NCBI RefSeq assembly: GCF_006491595.2
Contig: NZ_VEVQ02000005.1
Location: 248,001 to 312,000, forward strand
Length of the DNA: 64,000 nucleotides
Direction of reading: 5' to 3'
Source: Flavobacterium jejuense
GTDB taxonomy: Bacteria > Bacteroidota > Bacteroidia > Flavobacteriales > Flavobacteriaceae
The notes under the pieces are model-generated. The model did not search any database. It was not told the DNA's origin and worked only from the letters and a program-made list of their open reading frames with translations. This document shows, in pieces, positions 21,301-27,412 of this stretch; the first letter of the stretch is position 1, and each line of letters starts with the position of its first letter. The translations under genes and the position numbers were made by a program.

Positions 21301-21778
21301 CTTCATTGGCAGCAAAAATTTCTCCTTTTTCTGTGGAAGAGTTTATTTCGTCTTGATCTATAATTCGAGATATGAAATTTTCAAACCCATTTTCATTGGT
21401 ATCTATATTCAATCTTTTAAGATTATTACTTGAAATAACCAAATAAGGATTGTTTAAGATAGGCCAAATATTGAATAGTTTTTTCTTATGGTCATCATTC
21501 ATCCCTACTGTCAAAGGAACAGGATAAATTCCACCTAAAATACAAGCCCAAAAAATAATAATAAAAGATTTATTATTGTCAATTTGAAAAATTAGTTCAT
21601 CTTTAGGTTTAATGCCTCTGTTCTGTAGATAAAAAAGACATTTTAATGCTTCTTCATATAATCCTTTATAAGACAAGAACTCTTCATGATTTCCTCCTTC
21701 TATAAAAGTTATTCCTAATTTATCTGATTCTTTTCTTATCTCCAATAATTCGGTAAGAAGTTTAATTTTATCTGTCAT
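15314..21778 (-). CDS. Loading NRPS, FAAL-ACP-C-A-PCP-E, predicted fatty acyl-D-Asn
   Basis: This 2154-residue protein should start the pathway. Residues about 1-575 are a fatty acyl-AMP ligase (SSGSTGSPKGV, THDMGLIGF), which adenylates a free fatty acid and passes it to the adjoining ACP (GGNSL serine near 607). A C domain (HHIISDG near 784) then acylates the amino acid chosen by the A domain (TSGTTGNPKG, NEYGPTEA). Its pocket reads D-L-T-K-I-G-E-I-G-K, very close to the Asn code DLTKLGEVGK. PCP (GGDSI near 1653) and an E domain (HHLVMDG near 1830, RTIGWFT, FNYLGQ) follow, so the product should be N-acyl-D-Asn. The tail FTPSDFESVELDQEELDSLF looks like a donor COM docking helix that would pair with the next NRPS. 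The fatty acid length cannot be predicted. Confidence 0.95.
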   Translation of the reverse strand: MTDKIKLLTELLEIRKESDKLGITFIEGGNHEEFLSYKGLYEEALKCLFYLQNRGIKPKDELIFQIDNNKSFIIIFWACILGGIYPVPLTVGMNDDHKKKLFNIWPILNNPYLVISSNNLKRLNIDTNENGFENFISRIIDQDEINSSTEKGEIFAANEDDIAFIQFSSGSTGSPKGVMLTHKNLLTNIRAIGAAANYSIEDSMLSWMPLTHDMGLIGFHLNPLLYGMTHYLIPTNVFVRRPSLWLEKASEYKVTILSSPNFGYKYIMKHFSHVENKAIDLSSIRLIYNGAEPISVSLSRLFLDTFSKYGLKSIAMCPVYGLAEASLAVAISNLEDEVIDYDFCRDHLNIGDKVLITNRDENTLSFVNVGFPINDCLLRITDDEDIVVEDEIIGHIQIKGNNVTSGYYNNDEATQKAITADKWLRTGDLGFIKDEALYVTGRLKDIIFVNGQNFYPHDIERVAENVEGIELNKIVAVGSYNNERQKEEIIAFVFHRGGLKEFIPIIKSLKAKVNSEMGILIDRVIPVKDIPRTTSGKLQRFKLLSDFKNGNFNDREFQLEKIYKEFDLGEFVAPENDKEEKLLSIWKKILNLDAISVTQDFFELGGNSLKAAEMAMILMKELDIDLPITKLYENQTIRKLSNILDDLETKNYINISKVTDCNFYPLTSSQKRLYYAWEMDKTSVAYNTPIALKIKGSVVIEKLENNLKELINRHDSLRIVFETKNNPGFRIENTVDFSINSIQYNETDLNQKLKSRVQAFDLTKGPLFRIELLHNATGESILFMDFHHIISDGLSIHNFINELIKLYNHEPVNFPLVGYGDFSIWENNILEVTPLDKQKDFWLNHLGEDFPILDMPLDYSRPPLFSHVGEKLEFEIDVDSSDELRKLANENQCTSHVLLFTLYNILLSKYTGQLDLVVGIPVSGRNHPDLIDTQGMFVNNLAVRNSFNKNDSFDKLLKNVNETIMKVLLNQDYPFSMLVDQIVSKRDSSRNPVFDTMFVYQNMGFPEATTKDFSLTRHFFDPGFSKFDISMEVFDYEKSFKFSIEYSTQLFKKETILRIKKYFDTLIKAVLNAPKSNFSELSLLDSQEQKEYIETFNQTKESYPQDKKIQELFESQVVLTPNAIAIEYGELKLTYDQLNKKANQLAQFLLDEGMTSKDIIGVLLTRSSEFILTVLAVLKAGGSFLPLDTDLPEERINYILEHSKCNLVITDNFHFDIVSETKFNLNASKSMILNLDVVSYDSKSIDNVQNNNSSNELAYIIYTSGTTGNPKGVMISHSSLVNYVYWAANEYVKDEIESFPLFTSISFDLTITSIFTPLITGSKVIVYTSSQQEILIERVVLENKASVIKLTPSHLKIINQLDLQSLDKSIIKRFIVGGEELEQSLAHDIYKKLGENIEIFNEYGPTEATIGCMIYKFNPNDTSITVPIGVPIDNTKIYLLDEFFKPVPIGINGDLYIAGDGLAKGYLHNEELTDEKFIDNPFVTSTKMYKSGDVAKRLPNNLIEYVNRSDQQVKINGYRIELLEIENSILKLPNVNQAAVVCRVNEKGSKKLEAYYVCEIGLTIESLAIRDFLTGCLPHYMIPTSFTALEKIPLTKNGKVNYKELKPTESIKDKEIVLPKSHIEEIALEVWSDIFNEEYLSVDDNFFELGGDSIKAVQISSRMLEKGISLKAKDILRYHTIESSSAYATFSSSEKKYQQGLVSGEKDLTPIESWFINQRFVNPDYYNQTIALRLNQTISIDLIEEVFNKLIEHHDGLRLNFDREKNVLIFNQNHLEKPFLTNEYVIECIDELEEVGQKIKGSFDLKKDLLIKTAIVRQHEQNDIVLITAHHLVMDGVSWRILLEDFYNIYWALVNNEKFILPQKTISLLEWQKELKAYENVNEIIKTETDYWNEIQSLDFKLPNDLQTDDWRVENVIKLSKSFSKEQTSFLLKEAHGTYKTNVVSLLNTALALTLKEWTGLNEFVVELENHGRHIDYVDASRTIGWFTAIYPVKLKLINDNLSDQIKAIKEQIIKIPNSGLGYGICKYSEQSMQSSVIQLSEIRFNYLGQFNNELNNELFSFCDASHGKETDANNLMTTKLEINLMVIDEKLNMEINYNKTFHREETINWFMKVFFENLITILSHIKNQDTIYFTPSDFESVELDQEELDSLFS

Positions 21779-21847
21779 TTGGTTTGATGGTATTAATGAA
21801 ATTATTTTAAATCTAAACGATTAGAAATATCGCTTGATTGATGTTCT

Positions 21848-21903
21848 AAAAAAAAAGAGAGCAAAAACCTATAAAACAATTCTTCAAAGAATGTTATTTA
21901 TAG
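21848..21903 (-). terminator. Terminator-like hairpin between the nusG-paralog gene and the synthetase genes
   Basis: On the minus-strand transcript a long imperfect stem (CTATAAA pairing with TTTATAG, inner ATTCT with AGAAT, a 4-nt loop and small bulges; 21869-21903) is followed by T5 (21863-21867) and T9 (21848-21856). It sits in the 253-bp leader before the FAAL-NRPS start. The stem is AU-rich, so its strength is uncertain. Its position suggests conditional termination relieved by the NusG paralog. Confidence 0.5.
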
Positions 21904-22031
21904 CACTTAAATAATAGTATTGTCTTGAAAAATGTTTAGTCAAAATATTTTTTTGCTTAACTTAAGTAACATTGAAAATACTTAATATGAATAAGTAAGC
22001 TTATAATAAACCTTATTACTTTTCTCCTTAT

Positions 22032-22541
22032 TTAATTTTCAAAATAATAGGAAGGAATTGTAGCTTTAATATTCTGTTGTAAAGAATTGATTCTAATAAT
22101 TACTTTATTAGTGTTATTTACATTTAATATCTCACATTCTAATCCACTTAATGAACCGTAAGATATTTTTTTTATATCACCAACTTTAAGATGGTCAGCA
22201 TCTGTTTCAAATTCTGTTAAATCATTAGCTCCTATTAACAATTTTATTTTTTTTATCTCAACATCTCTTACGGTAGCATACTCCGTTCCAAAACGAATGT
22301 ATGCACAAGCACCATTAACAGAGAGTGTTTTGTAAAAGTCCATTGATGAACTTATATTTACAAAAACGTAAGATGGAAAAAGTGGCTTTTGAATAATTGT
22401 CTTTCTGTCTACTCTTTTACTTTGCTCAGTTACTGTTGGTAAAAAAGCATCAATAGATAATTCTTTAAGTGCATCGTGTACTTTTCTCTCATGACGAGAT
22501 TTAACATAAAGTACATGCCAGCCAATAGATGTAGTTTTCAT
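22032..22541 (-). CDS. Specialised NusG paralog (UpxY/LoaP/TaA-like antiterminator)
   Basis: The 169-residue protein has the NusG N-terminal domain (start GWHVLYVKSRHERKV, then KPLFPSYVFVNI and the ACAYIRF strand) and a C-terminal KOW-like region (LKVGDIKKISYGSLSGLECEIL). It is not housekeeping nusG: it lacks the usual secE and rplK neighbours and is the first gene of a synthetase operon on the same strand. NusG paralogs of this type (RfaH, UpxY in Bacteroides capsule loci, LoaP and TaA in antibiotic loci) bind RNA polymerase and prevent early termination over long operons. Here the operon exceeds 22 kb, so processive antitermination is the likely role. Confidence 0.9.
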   Translation of the reverse strand: MKTTSIGWHVLYVKSRHERKVHDALKELSIDAFLPTVTEQSKRVDRKTIIQKPLFPSYVFVNISSSMDFYKTLSVNGACAYIRFGTEYATVRDVEIKKIKLLIGANDLTEFETDADHLKVGDIKKISYGSLSGLECEILNVNNTNKVIIRINSLQQNIKATIPSYYFEN

Positions 22542-22570
22542 AAATAAAAAGTAAAATGTTAGTAAAAAAC

Positions 22571-22596
22571 ATAGCTTCGCTATCCTCGGTTACGAG
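22571..22596 (-). other. Two adjacent hairpins in the 5' leader of the nusG-paralog gene
   Basis: ATAGC-TTC-GCTAT (22571-22583) and CTCG-GTTA-CGAG (22585-22596) lie back to back, 30 to 55 nt upstream of the start codon. On the transcript the first forms the GCGAAGC type of mini-hairpin, known to be very stable. They could be a recruitment or pausing element for the NusG paralog or an mRNA stabiliser; this is inference from position. Confidence 0.4.
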
Positions 22597-22648
22597 ATTC
22601 ATTATCTAATAAATTGTTTCTGATAACTCAGACCTAAAAGATTTTGAA

Positions 22649-22705
22649 CAAAAATAGCAGGAAGGTCATTAATGAGATTACGGACTTTTTGCATAAAAAT
22701 TACGG
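22649..22705 (-). promoter_or_regulatory. Candidate activator-dependent promoter of the biosynthetic operon
   Basis: A -7 box TATTTTTG (22656-22649, minus) fits the Bacteroidota consensus TAnnTTTG, but no TTTG -33 box lies at the usual distance. Instead, two direct repeats of CCGTAAT (plus-strand ATTACGG at 22677-22683 and 22699-22705) are spaced 22 bp apart, with the nearer one about where a -33 box would be. This suggests an activator bound on one DNA face. The transcription start would be near 22642. Confidence 0.35.
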
Positions 22706-23113
22706 GTTATAAAAAAACATATCTAATCAATTGAAAATCAGTTATTTGTATTTTTAATTATTTAAAAAAAAATTCATTATTATTAAAATAATTAGTATTA
22801 TGTGTTTTTTAAGAGAATGAAAACAACTAAAATTTCTTCAAAAGAAGGTTAAAATATCTTAAAACGAACTGTATTTATTTTATTAATATAAATACAATAA
22901 TGTCATTAAATAAAAAAACGAATCACTTAATAAAGTATTAAGCAATTCTAATTAGAAAAAATTTTTAAAATAAAAAATCTTTATGGAAATAAAGAAGTAG
23001 AATAGAAATTGATAAATATTCCAAAAAATGAATAATCAATAAATTGAAAATTAAAGAATTTATTATTTGAAGAATAACTAAACAATAACAAATTACCTTA
23101 ACTATTACAATAA

Positions 23114-25147
23114 TTAAGGTATTTTATTCAAATCAAAAGTTATAAAAATTTGAGTTCCATTTCCTATTTTTGATTCAATTATAATTTTACCATTTAAGGA
23201 ATTAACTCTATCATTTATATTACGCAAACCAATACCATTTCTTGTAGATTTAACATCAAACCCATTTCCATCATCAACGATAGTTAGTTTTAAAATATTT
23301 TCATGTTCCAAAATAACTTTTATTTCGCATGTTTTTGCAAAAGCATATTTATTTACATTTAAAATAGCTTCTTGAATTATACGATATAAGTTAATCTTAA
23401 ATATATTTTGAAAAGATTTCCAATCAATTTTTTCTGAACAAACATATATGAATTCGGTAGAACTAATTCCTTTTTGGTTTTCAACTAAACTTTTTAATAA
23501 TATATTAAAATCATTATCATCAAAAAAAGAAGTTCTAGATAAGTCATGTGATATTGCTCTAATTTCTGATTCAATATCTTGTAATGCAGCAATATAAAAT
23601 TTTCTTTTTTCAACTGATTCAATATCTGATTTAGAGTTAAAAAAGCCTAAATTCATTCGAACACCATAAATTTTATTCATGATACCGTCATGAAGCTCCT
23701 TAGCAATTCTGGCTTTTTCATTATCTTTCGCAACACTTATTTTTTCATGTTGTTTAGTAATCAAATGATAAATCTCTTCATTAGCTGTTTTCTTATTCTT
23801 TAAGAACTGTAACTCTTTATTTTTATATTTTAAATAACGAGTAACAATAATCACAAGTAATAATAAAATTAAAACAAATGAAATGATTAAAATATAAAAA
23901 TTACTCTTAGTCAAAACTTTATTTTCATCTTCAATTTTAGAAGTCTCATATTCGATTCTAGCATATTTATTTCTAGCATTTTTTTGAACTGTATTAATAC
24001 TATCACTGATTTCTATATATTTGTTCAAATAAAACAAGCTATTATTCTTGTCTGCTTCAGAAAGCATTTTTAGAGAAGTTAAAATTTCGTTACTACTTTT
24101 AATTTTAAAAGCTACACGATTAGCTTCTTTTAAATTTTGAATAGATTTAGCAGTATCTTTTTGTAATAAATAATATTTTCCTAAATAAATATTTTTATAT
24201 AAAATATCTGATTCAATTCCAATACTATCAACTATTTTTAAGGACTCTAAAAGCATAGATTCTACATTTTCATAATCCTTATTTTTCATTTTTGAATAAG
24301 CCAAATTACTAAGTACTTTAGCATATAAACCTATCCATTTTTTTTTCAAATTATCGGAAAGCAAGCCTTGTAATTCTTTCACTGACTCTGAATACTCTCC
24401 TTTTAGATCATATAGATTACAAATATTGATAGTAGAAGTTACATTATAATTATTAATTTCATCTTTATCATTATTGTTAGTCTTCATTTTTTTGAGTTCC
24501 AACAAGGCTAATTTATGATATTTCATTGCCTCATTGTAATTAGTTAATTTTTCCAAGCAGTTACCCATTAAGGTATTACAGGAATAAATTAACCTGTGAT
24601 TCTCAGATTTTTTAAGATAATTTAAAGCCTTAGAAATCTCAATCTCACATTCTACATAATTTCCATGATAAAATAAGATATAAGCCTTATTAAACAACAT
24701 TCTAGCGATATTGTCATAATCAGAAATCTTGGTATATAACTTTTGAGCTTGTAAATAATAATAATAGGCACTATCATTCTTTGAACTCTCATAACAATCC
24801 CCTACAAAATATAACGCCTTTGCTTTTCTTATACTATCCTCTGCTTGATTTGATAAATCCAAAGATTTGAAACTAATTTTTAGAGATTTATTGATATTAT
24901 TAATGTAATAATATTCTGAAGCAACTCTTAAATATAAGTTTCTTGTTATAGAATCATTTTTTTTAGATTTCAATAAAACTATTACAGAATCTAAATATTT
25001 CTCTTTATTGCCTTCTGATAAACTATTAAATGATCCTTTATCAAATAAATCTTTTTCATTTATATCAGAAAGAATAGAATCTTTATCTTGACAAGAAAAT
25101 AAAACCAGGAATACTAATACAACAGTTATTTTATTAAAAGTAATCAA
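23114..25147 (-). CDS. TPR-containing lipoprotein sensor histidine kinase (NarL/DegS type)
   Basis: The 677-residue protein begins with a lipoprotein signal peptide (lipobox ending LFSC, cysteine 19). A long TPR-like helical sensor part follows, then one membrane segment near residues 405-432, a coiled stretch, a HisKA_3 dimerization helix (ARIAKELHDG, phospho-histidine near 485) and a HATPase_c domain (NVNKYAFAKT, DDGNGFD, NGIGLRNINDRV). This architecture is common in Flavobacteriia. The probable partner is the LuxR-type regulator encoded divergently at 25688. The ligand is unknown. Its position between the synthetase operon and the regulator fits, but does not prove, a role in controlling that operon. 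Confidence 0.92.
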   Translation of the reverse strand: MITFNKITVVLVFLVLFSCQDKDSILSDINEKDLFDKGSFNSLSEGNKEKYLDSVIVLLKSKKNDSITRNLYLRVASEYYYINNINKSLKISFKSLDLSNQAEDSIRKAKALYFVGDCYESSKNDSAYYYYLQAQKLYTKISDYDNIARMLFNKAYILFYHGNYVECEIEISKALNYLKKSENHRLIYSCNTLMGNCLEKLTNYNEAMKYHKLALLELKKMKTNNNDKDEINNYNVTSTINICNLYDLKGEYSESVKELQGLLSDNLKKKWIGLYAKVLSNLAYSKMKNKDYENVESMLLESLKIVDSIGIESDILYKNIYLGKYYLLQKDTAKSIQNLKEANRVAFKIKSSNEILTSLKMLSEADKNNSLFYLNKYIEISDSINTVQKNARNKYARIEYETSKIEDENKVLTKSNFYILIISFVLILLLLVIIVTRYLKYKNKELQFLKNKKTANEEIYHLITKQHEKISVAKDNEKARIAKELHDGIMNKIYGVRMNLGFFNSKSDIESVEKRKFYIAALQDIESEIRAISHDLSRTSFFDDNDFNILLKSLVENQKGISSTEFIYVCSEKIDWKSFQNIFKINLYRIIQEAILNVNKYAFAKTCEIKVILEHENILKLTIVDDGNGFDVKSTRNGIGLRNINDRVNSLNGKIIIESKIGNGTQIFITFDLNKIP

Positions 25148-25248
25148 AATCTATATTTTTTATGACTTCAAATGTAATATTTTGAATCATAGAAAACTAT
25201 GTGATTTGTAAATATAATTACATGCTTTTTTCGAAAAATAATGAAATA

Positions 25249-25557
25249 CTATCCGTTTCTTGGTGGTTTTGGGTTACTTGGCTCACCATCAGAAGGTGTT
25301 TCTCCATTATTGGTAGGAGGTACAAATGTTGAATCGCTCATTATTACGTTTACTTCATATACTTCTTCTTTCATTGTAGCACTAGAAGAAGTCTTAACAT
25401 CAGACGGAACTTTAATGTCAAATGGAATTGTATTATCAGATGGAGTTGTAAATTCAACATTTTTTTCTTCTGGAAATTCATAATATGCGTCAGTTGAACA
25501 AGAAGAAGTCAAATACAAAATAAAAAATAGCCCTGAGATAAATAGTTTGTTTTTCAT
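25249..25557 (-). CDS. Small proline-rich lipoprotein next to a two-component system
   Basis: This protein has 102 residues with a signal peptide ending in a lipobox (LTSSC, cysteine 20), then an acidic, low-complexity mature part and a C-terminus rich in Pro, Asn and Gly (PPTNNGETPSDGEPSNPKPP). I recognise no domain. It lies between the histidine kinase (same strand, 101 bp downstream) and the divergent response regulator. Small lipoproteins often accompany this kinase/regulator arrangement in flavobacteria, so an envelope accessory role in signalling is possible, but its function is unknown. Confidence 0.75.
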   Translation of the reverse strand: MKNKLFISGLFFILYLTSSCSTDAYYEFPEEKNVEFTTPSDNTIPFDIKVPSDVKTSSSATMKEEVYEVNVIMSDSTFVPPTNNGETPSDGEPSNPKPPRNG

Positions 25558-25621
25558 AAAAAAATTAATTTTAGATTAATATTATTTATGACAAAAAAAC
25601 AGCCATCATTTTTATAAATTA

Positions 25622-25636
25622 TACGGAAAATCCGTA
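25622..25636. promoter_or_regulatory. Palindromic operator candidate TACGGA-AAA-TCCGTA
   Basis: A perfect 6-bp inverted repeat with a 3-bp spacer lies between the divergent lipoprotein and response regulator genes, 52 bp before the regulator ATG. The right half with flank (TCCGTAAT) recurs upstream of the nusG-paralog gene. It is probably a binding site for the LuxR-type regulator; this is inference. Confidence 0.5.
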
Positions 25637-25687
25637 ATATTTAATTATTTTAGCTACGTATAATAAACAAATTAAACAAATTAAAAC

Positions 25688-26362
25688 ATGAAAAAACATC
25701 TAAATATTTTGATTGTAGATGATCATCCTATGACTGTAGATAGCTATATTAACCTTTTATCCGATATAGATTTTGAAGAAAATAAACCCAATTTTATTAA
25801 GAGTTATAATTGTAAAGATGCCTACAGCAAAATATTTTTTTATATAAAGCAAGAAATTAATATTGATTTTGCATTACTAGATATTAGTCTGCCTCCATAT
25901 GAAGAGCAAAATATTAATAGTGGTATAGATTTAGCCTCATTAATAAGGAAAAAAAATCCAAATTGTAAAATTGTATTACTTACTATGCATAGTGAACCCT
26001 TAACTGTAGACAATATCTTAAAGGAAATAAAACCAGAAGGTTTTATTTCAAAAAATGATATCAACTTTGAATTGTTTCCTGTAATTTGTAAAAGAATTAT
26101 TAGAGGTGATATACATAGAAGCAAAACAATAATTGAATCCCAAAGAGAATTATTTAAACAAAACATTAACTGGGACAGTCATGACAATCAAATTTTAATC
26201 TTAATTTCCCAAGGTATTAAAACCACAAATCTACCTAACTATATCCCTTTATCTATGAGCGCTATTGAAAAAAGAAAGGCTAGTATTAAAGACCAACTCT
26301 TAAAAACCAAAGGCAGTGATAGAGATTTAGTTGAAAAAGCAAGAAAATTAGGATTAATTTAA
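25688..26362 (+). CDS. LuxR/NarL-type response regulator
   Basis: The 224-residue protein has a receiver domain with acidic residues D11 and D12, phospho-acceptor D65 (ALLDISLP), T99 and K122 (GFISKND). The C-terminal region from about residue 165 matches a GerE-type helix-turn-helix in outline (ILILISQGIKTTNLPNYIPLS, then AIEKRKASI), somewhat degenerate compared with typical members. A longer receiver loop after D65 (YEEQNINSGID) is typical of the flavobacterial subfamily. It is probably phosphorylated by the TPR histidine kinase encoded across the intergenic region and may control that locus through the TACGGA palindrome just upstream. Confidence 0.9.
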   Translation: MKKHLNILIVDDHPMTVDSYINLLSDIDFEENKPNFIKSYNCKDAYSKIFFYIKQEINIDFALLDISLPPYEEQNINSGIDLASLIRKKNPNCKIVLLTMHSEPLTVDNILKEIKPEGFISKNDINFELFPVICKRIIRGDIHRSKTIIESQRELFKQNINWDSHDNQILILISQGIKTTNLPNYIPLSMSAIEKRKASIKDQLLKTKGSDRDLVEKARKLGLI

Positions 26363-26543
26363 GTCTTAAACAAACCAATATTTTATGATTTTTACTATAC
26401 ACTTATAGTAAATAAAATATAAAATTTTACCTACTATTTTTTATTCTTGTAAAAATTATTTTTTGCAATGTTTAGTTTTATTTATTTGCTAAATTTAAAA
26501 TAACTGCAAACTCTTCCAAATTCAGAATTTCACTTTATAAGAA

Positions 26544-26945
26544 ATGAATAAAATTAAAGTTATTTTTCTATACGTTAGTATATTTATAGTAATAAGTCTT
26601 GGAATAACAGAATTTCTACTTAAAAATAATCAATGAAAACAATTAAATTGCGCTACTCATGATCCAATTCTAATTTGTGGTACAAATTTATCAGAAAATA
26701 CCCGTAAAGGAAAAGAAATATTCAATAGTAATTGTGCCTCTTGTCACTCATTAGATAAAAAACTAACTGGTCCTGCCTTAAGAAATACTGATTCATTACA
26801 ACTATTTCATTGGCTAACTAATTCTAATGTAAAAATTGATAGCACATCGTTAAATGAATTTAAGATAAACTACCATAAAATAACTTGGGGAAATAAACTT
26901 CCCAAAAGAGAGATAAAACAACTGTTTCAGTACTGTAAAAACTAA
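26544..26945 (+). pseudogene. c-type cytochrome gene broken by an in-frame TGA
   Basis: An ATG at 26544 opens a membrane-anchor segment (IKVIFLYVSIFIVISLGI), stopped after 30 codons by TGA at 26634-26636. The same frame then runs on with a class I cytochrome c pattern: RKGKEIFNSNCASCHSLDKKL with haem motif CASCH, then LTGPALRN, ending at TAA 26943-26945. No in-frame start follows the TGA. TGA for Trp (TGG) would restore the reading. The C-terminal part shows no clear axial methionine, which also suggests decay. A sequencing error or recoding is possible but less likely. It converges with the HxlR gene with 2 bp between them. Confidence 0.75.
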
Positions 26946-26947
26946 AA

Positions 26948-27292
26948 TCACAAAACTTTTTCTACTTCATTTTTTACTACAAAATCACCCCATTTCGCAA
27001 TCGCTTCTAAAAGAGGAATTAATGTTTTTCCAAAATCAGTTAAGGAATACTCTACTTTTAATGGTGGCTTTTTTGTAAATACTTGTCTCTGAATCACACC
27101 ATCTTCTTCTAAATCTTTTAATTGCAAACTCAAAGTCCGCTCGGTAACAACATTCATCTTTTTATGTAACTCATTATATCGCAAAGGTTTTTCAATTAGA
27201 TAAAATAAAATAACTGTTTTCCACTTTCCTCCTATTATTCCCATTGTAACACTAGTACAACATGGATATTGTTTTCCTTTTATAGTATACAT
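26948..27292 (-). CDS. HxlR-family transcriptional regulator
   Basis: The 114-residue protein is a single winged helix of the HxlR family: CCTSVTMGIIGGKWKTVILFYL, then LRYNELHKKM, TERTLSLQLKDLEEDGVIQRQVF and KVEYSLTDFGKTLIPLL. The N-terminal Cys pair (CC, residues 11-12) is typical of members that sense electrophiles or oxidants, such as YodB, although function cannot be fixed from this. It is divergent from a nitroreductase gene, the usual regulator/target arrangement. It probably represses both genes through the palindrome at 27375-27393. Confidence 0.92.
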   Translation of the reverse strand: MYTIKGKQYPCCTSVTMGIIGGKWKTVILFYLIEKPLRYNELHKKMNVVTERTLSLQLKDLEEDGVIQRQVFTKKPPLKVEYSLTDFGKTLIPLLEAIAKWGDFVVKNEVEKVL

Positions 27293-27341
27293 CTTAATCC
27301 TTTATTTAATATAAAAACTCTTACTATCCTTTTTGACCGTT

Positions 27342-27393
27342 ATTGTGTAACTAAAAAACTATAATTACTTTTGTAACTATAAAAAATATAGTT
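27342..27393 (+). promoter_or_regulatory. Nitroreductase promoter with an overlapping HxlR operator
   Basis: A -33-like ATTG (27342-27345), 20 bp, then TACTTTTG (27366-27373) fits the Bacteroidota promoter consensus. Immediately downstream, over the expected transcription start, is a perfect 7-bp inverted repeat AACTATA-N5-TATAGTT (27375-27393), a likely HxlR operator that would block initiation. Confidence 0.7.
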
Positions 27394-27412
27394 TAAATCA
27401 AAAAACAAAAAT

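Larger units (their letters stand above)
22542..23113. other. 572-bp intergenic region upstream of the nusG-paralog gene
   Basis: This AT-rich stretch probably holds the operon promoter and a leader with two hairpins (annotated separately). Next to the histidine kinase stop, an 8-bp inverted repeat TACCTTAA/TTAAGGTA (23094-23121) with a 12-nt loop could end the kinase transcript, but no U-run follows. I see no convincing small gene. Confidence 0.5.

Noticed and set aside
23094..23121. Inverted repeat over the histidine kinase stop codon as a terminator
   Set aside because: The stem is AT-rich with a 12-nt loop and no U-run; retained only as a note in the intergenic entry.
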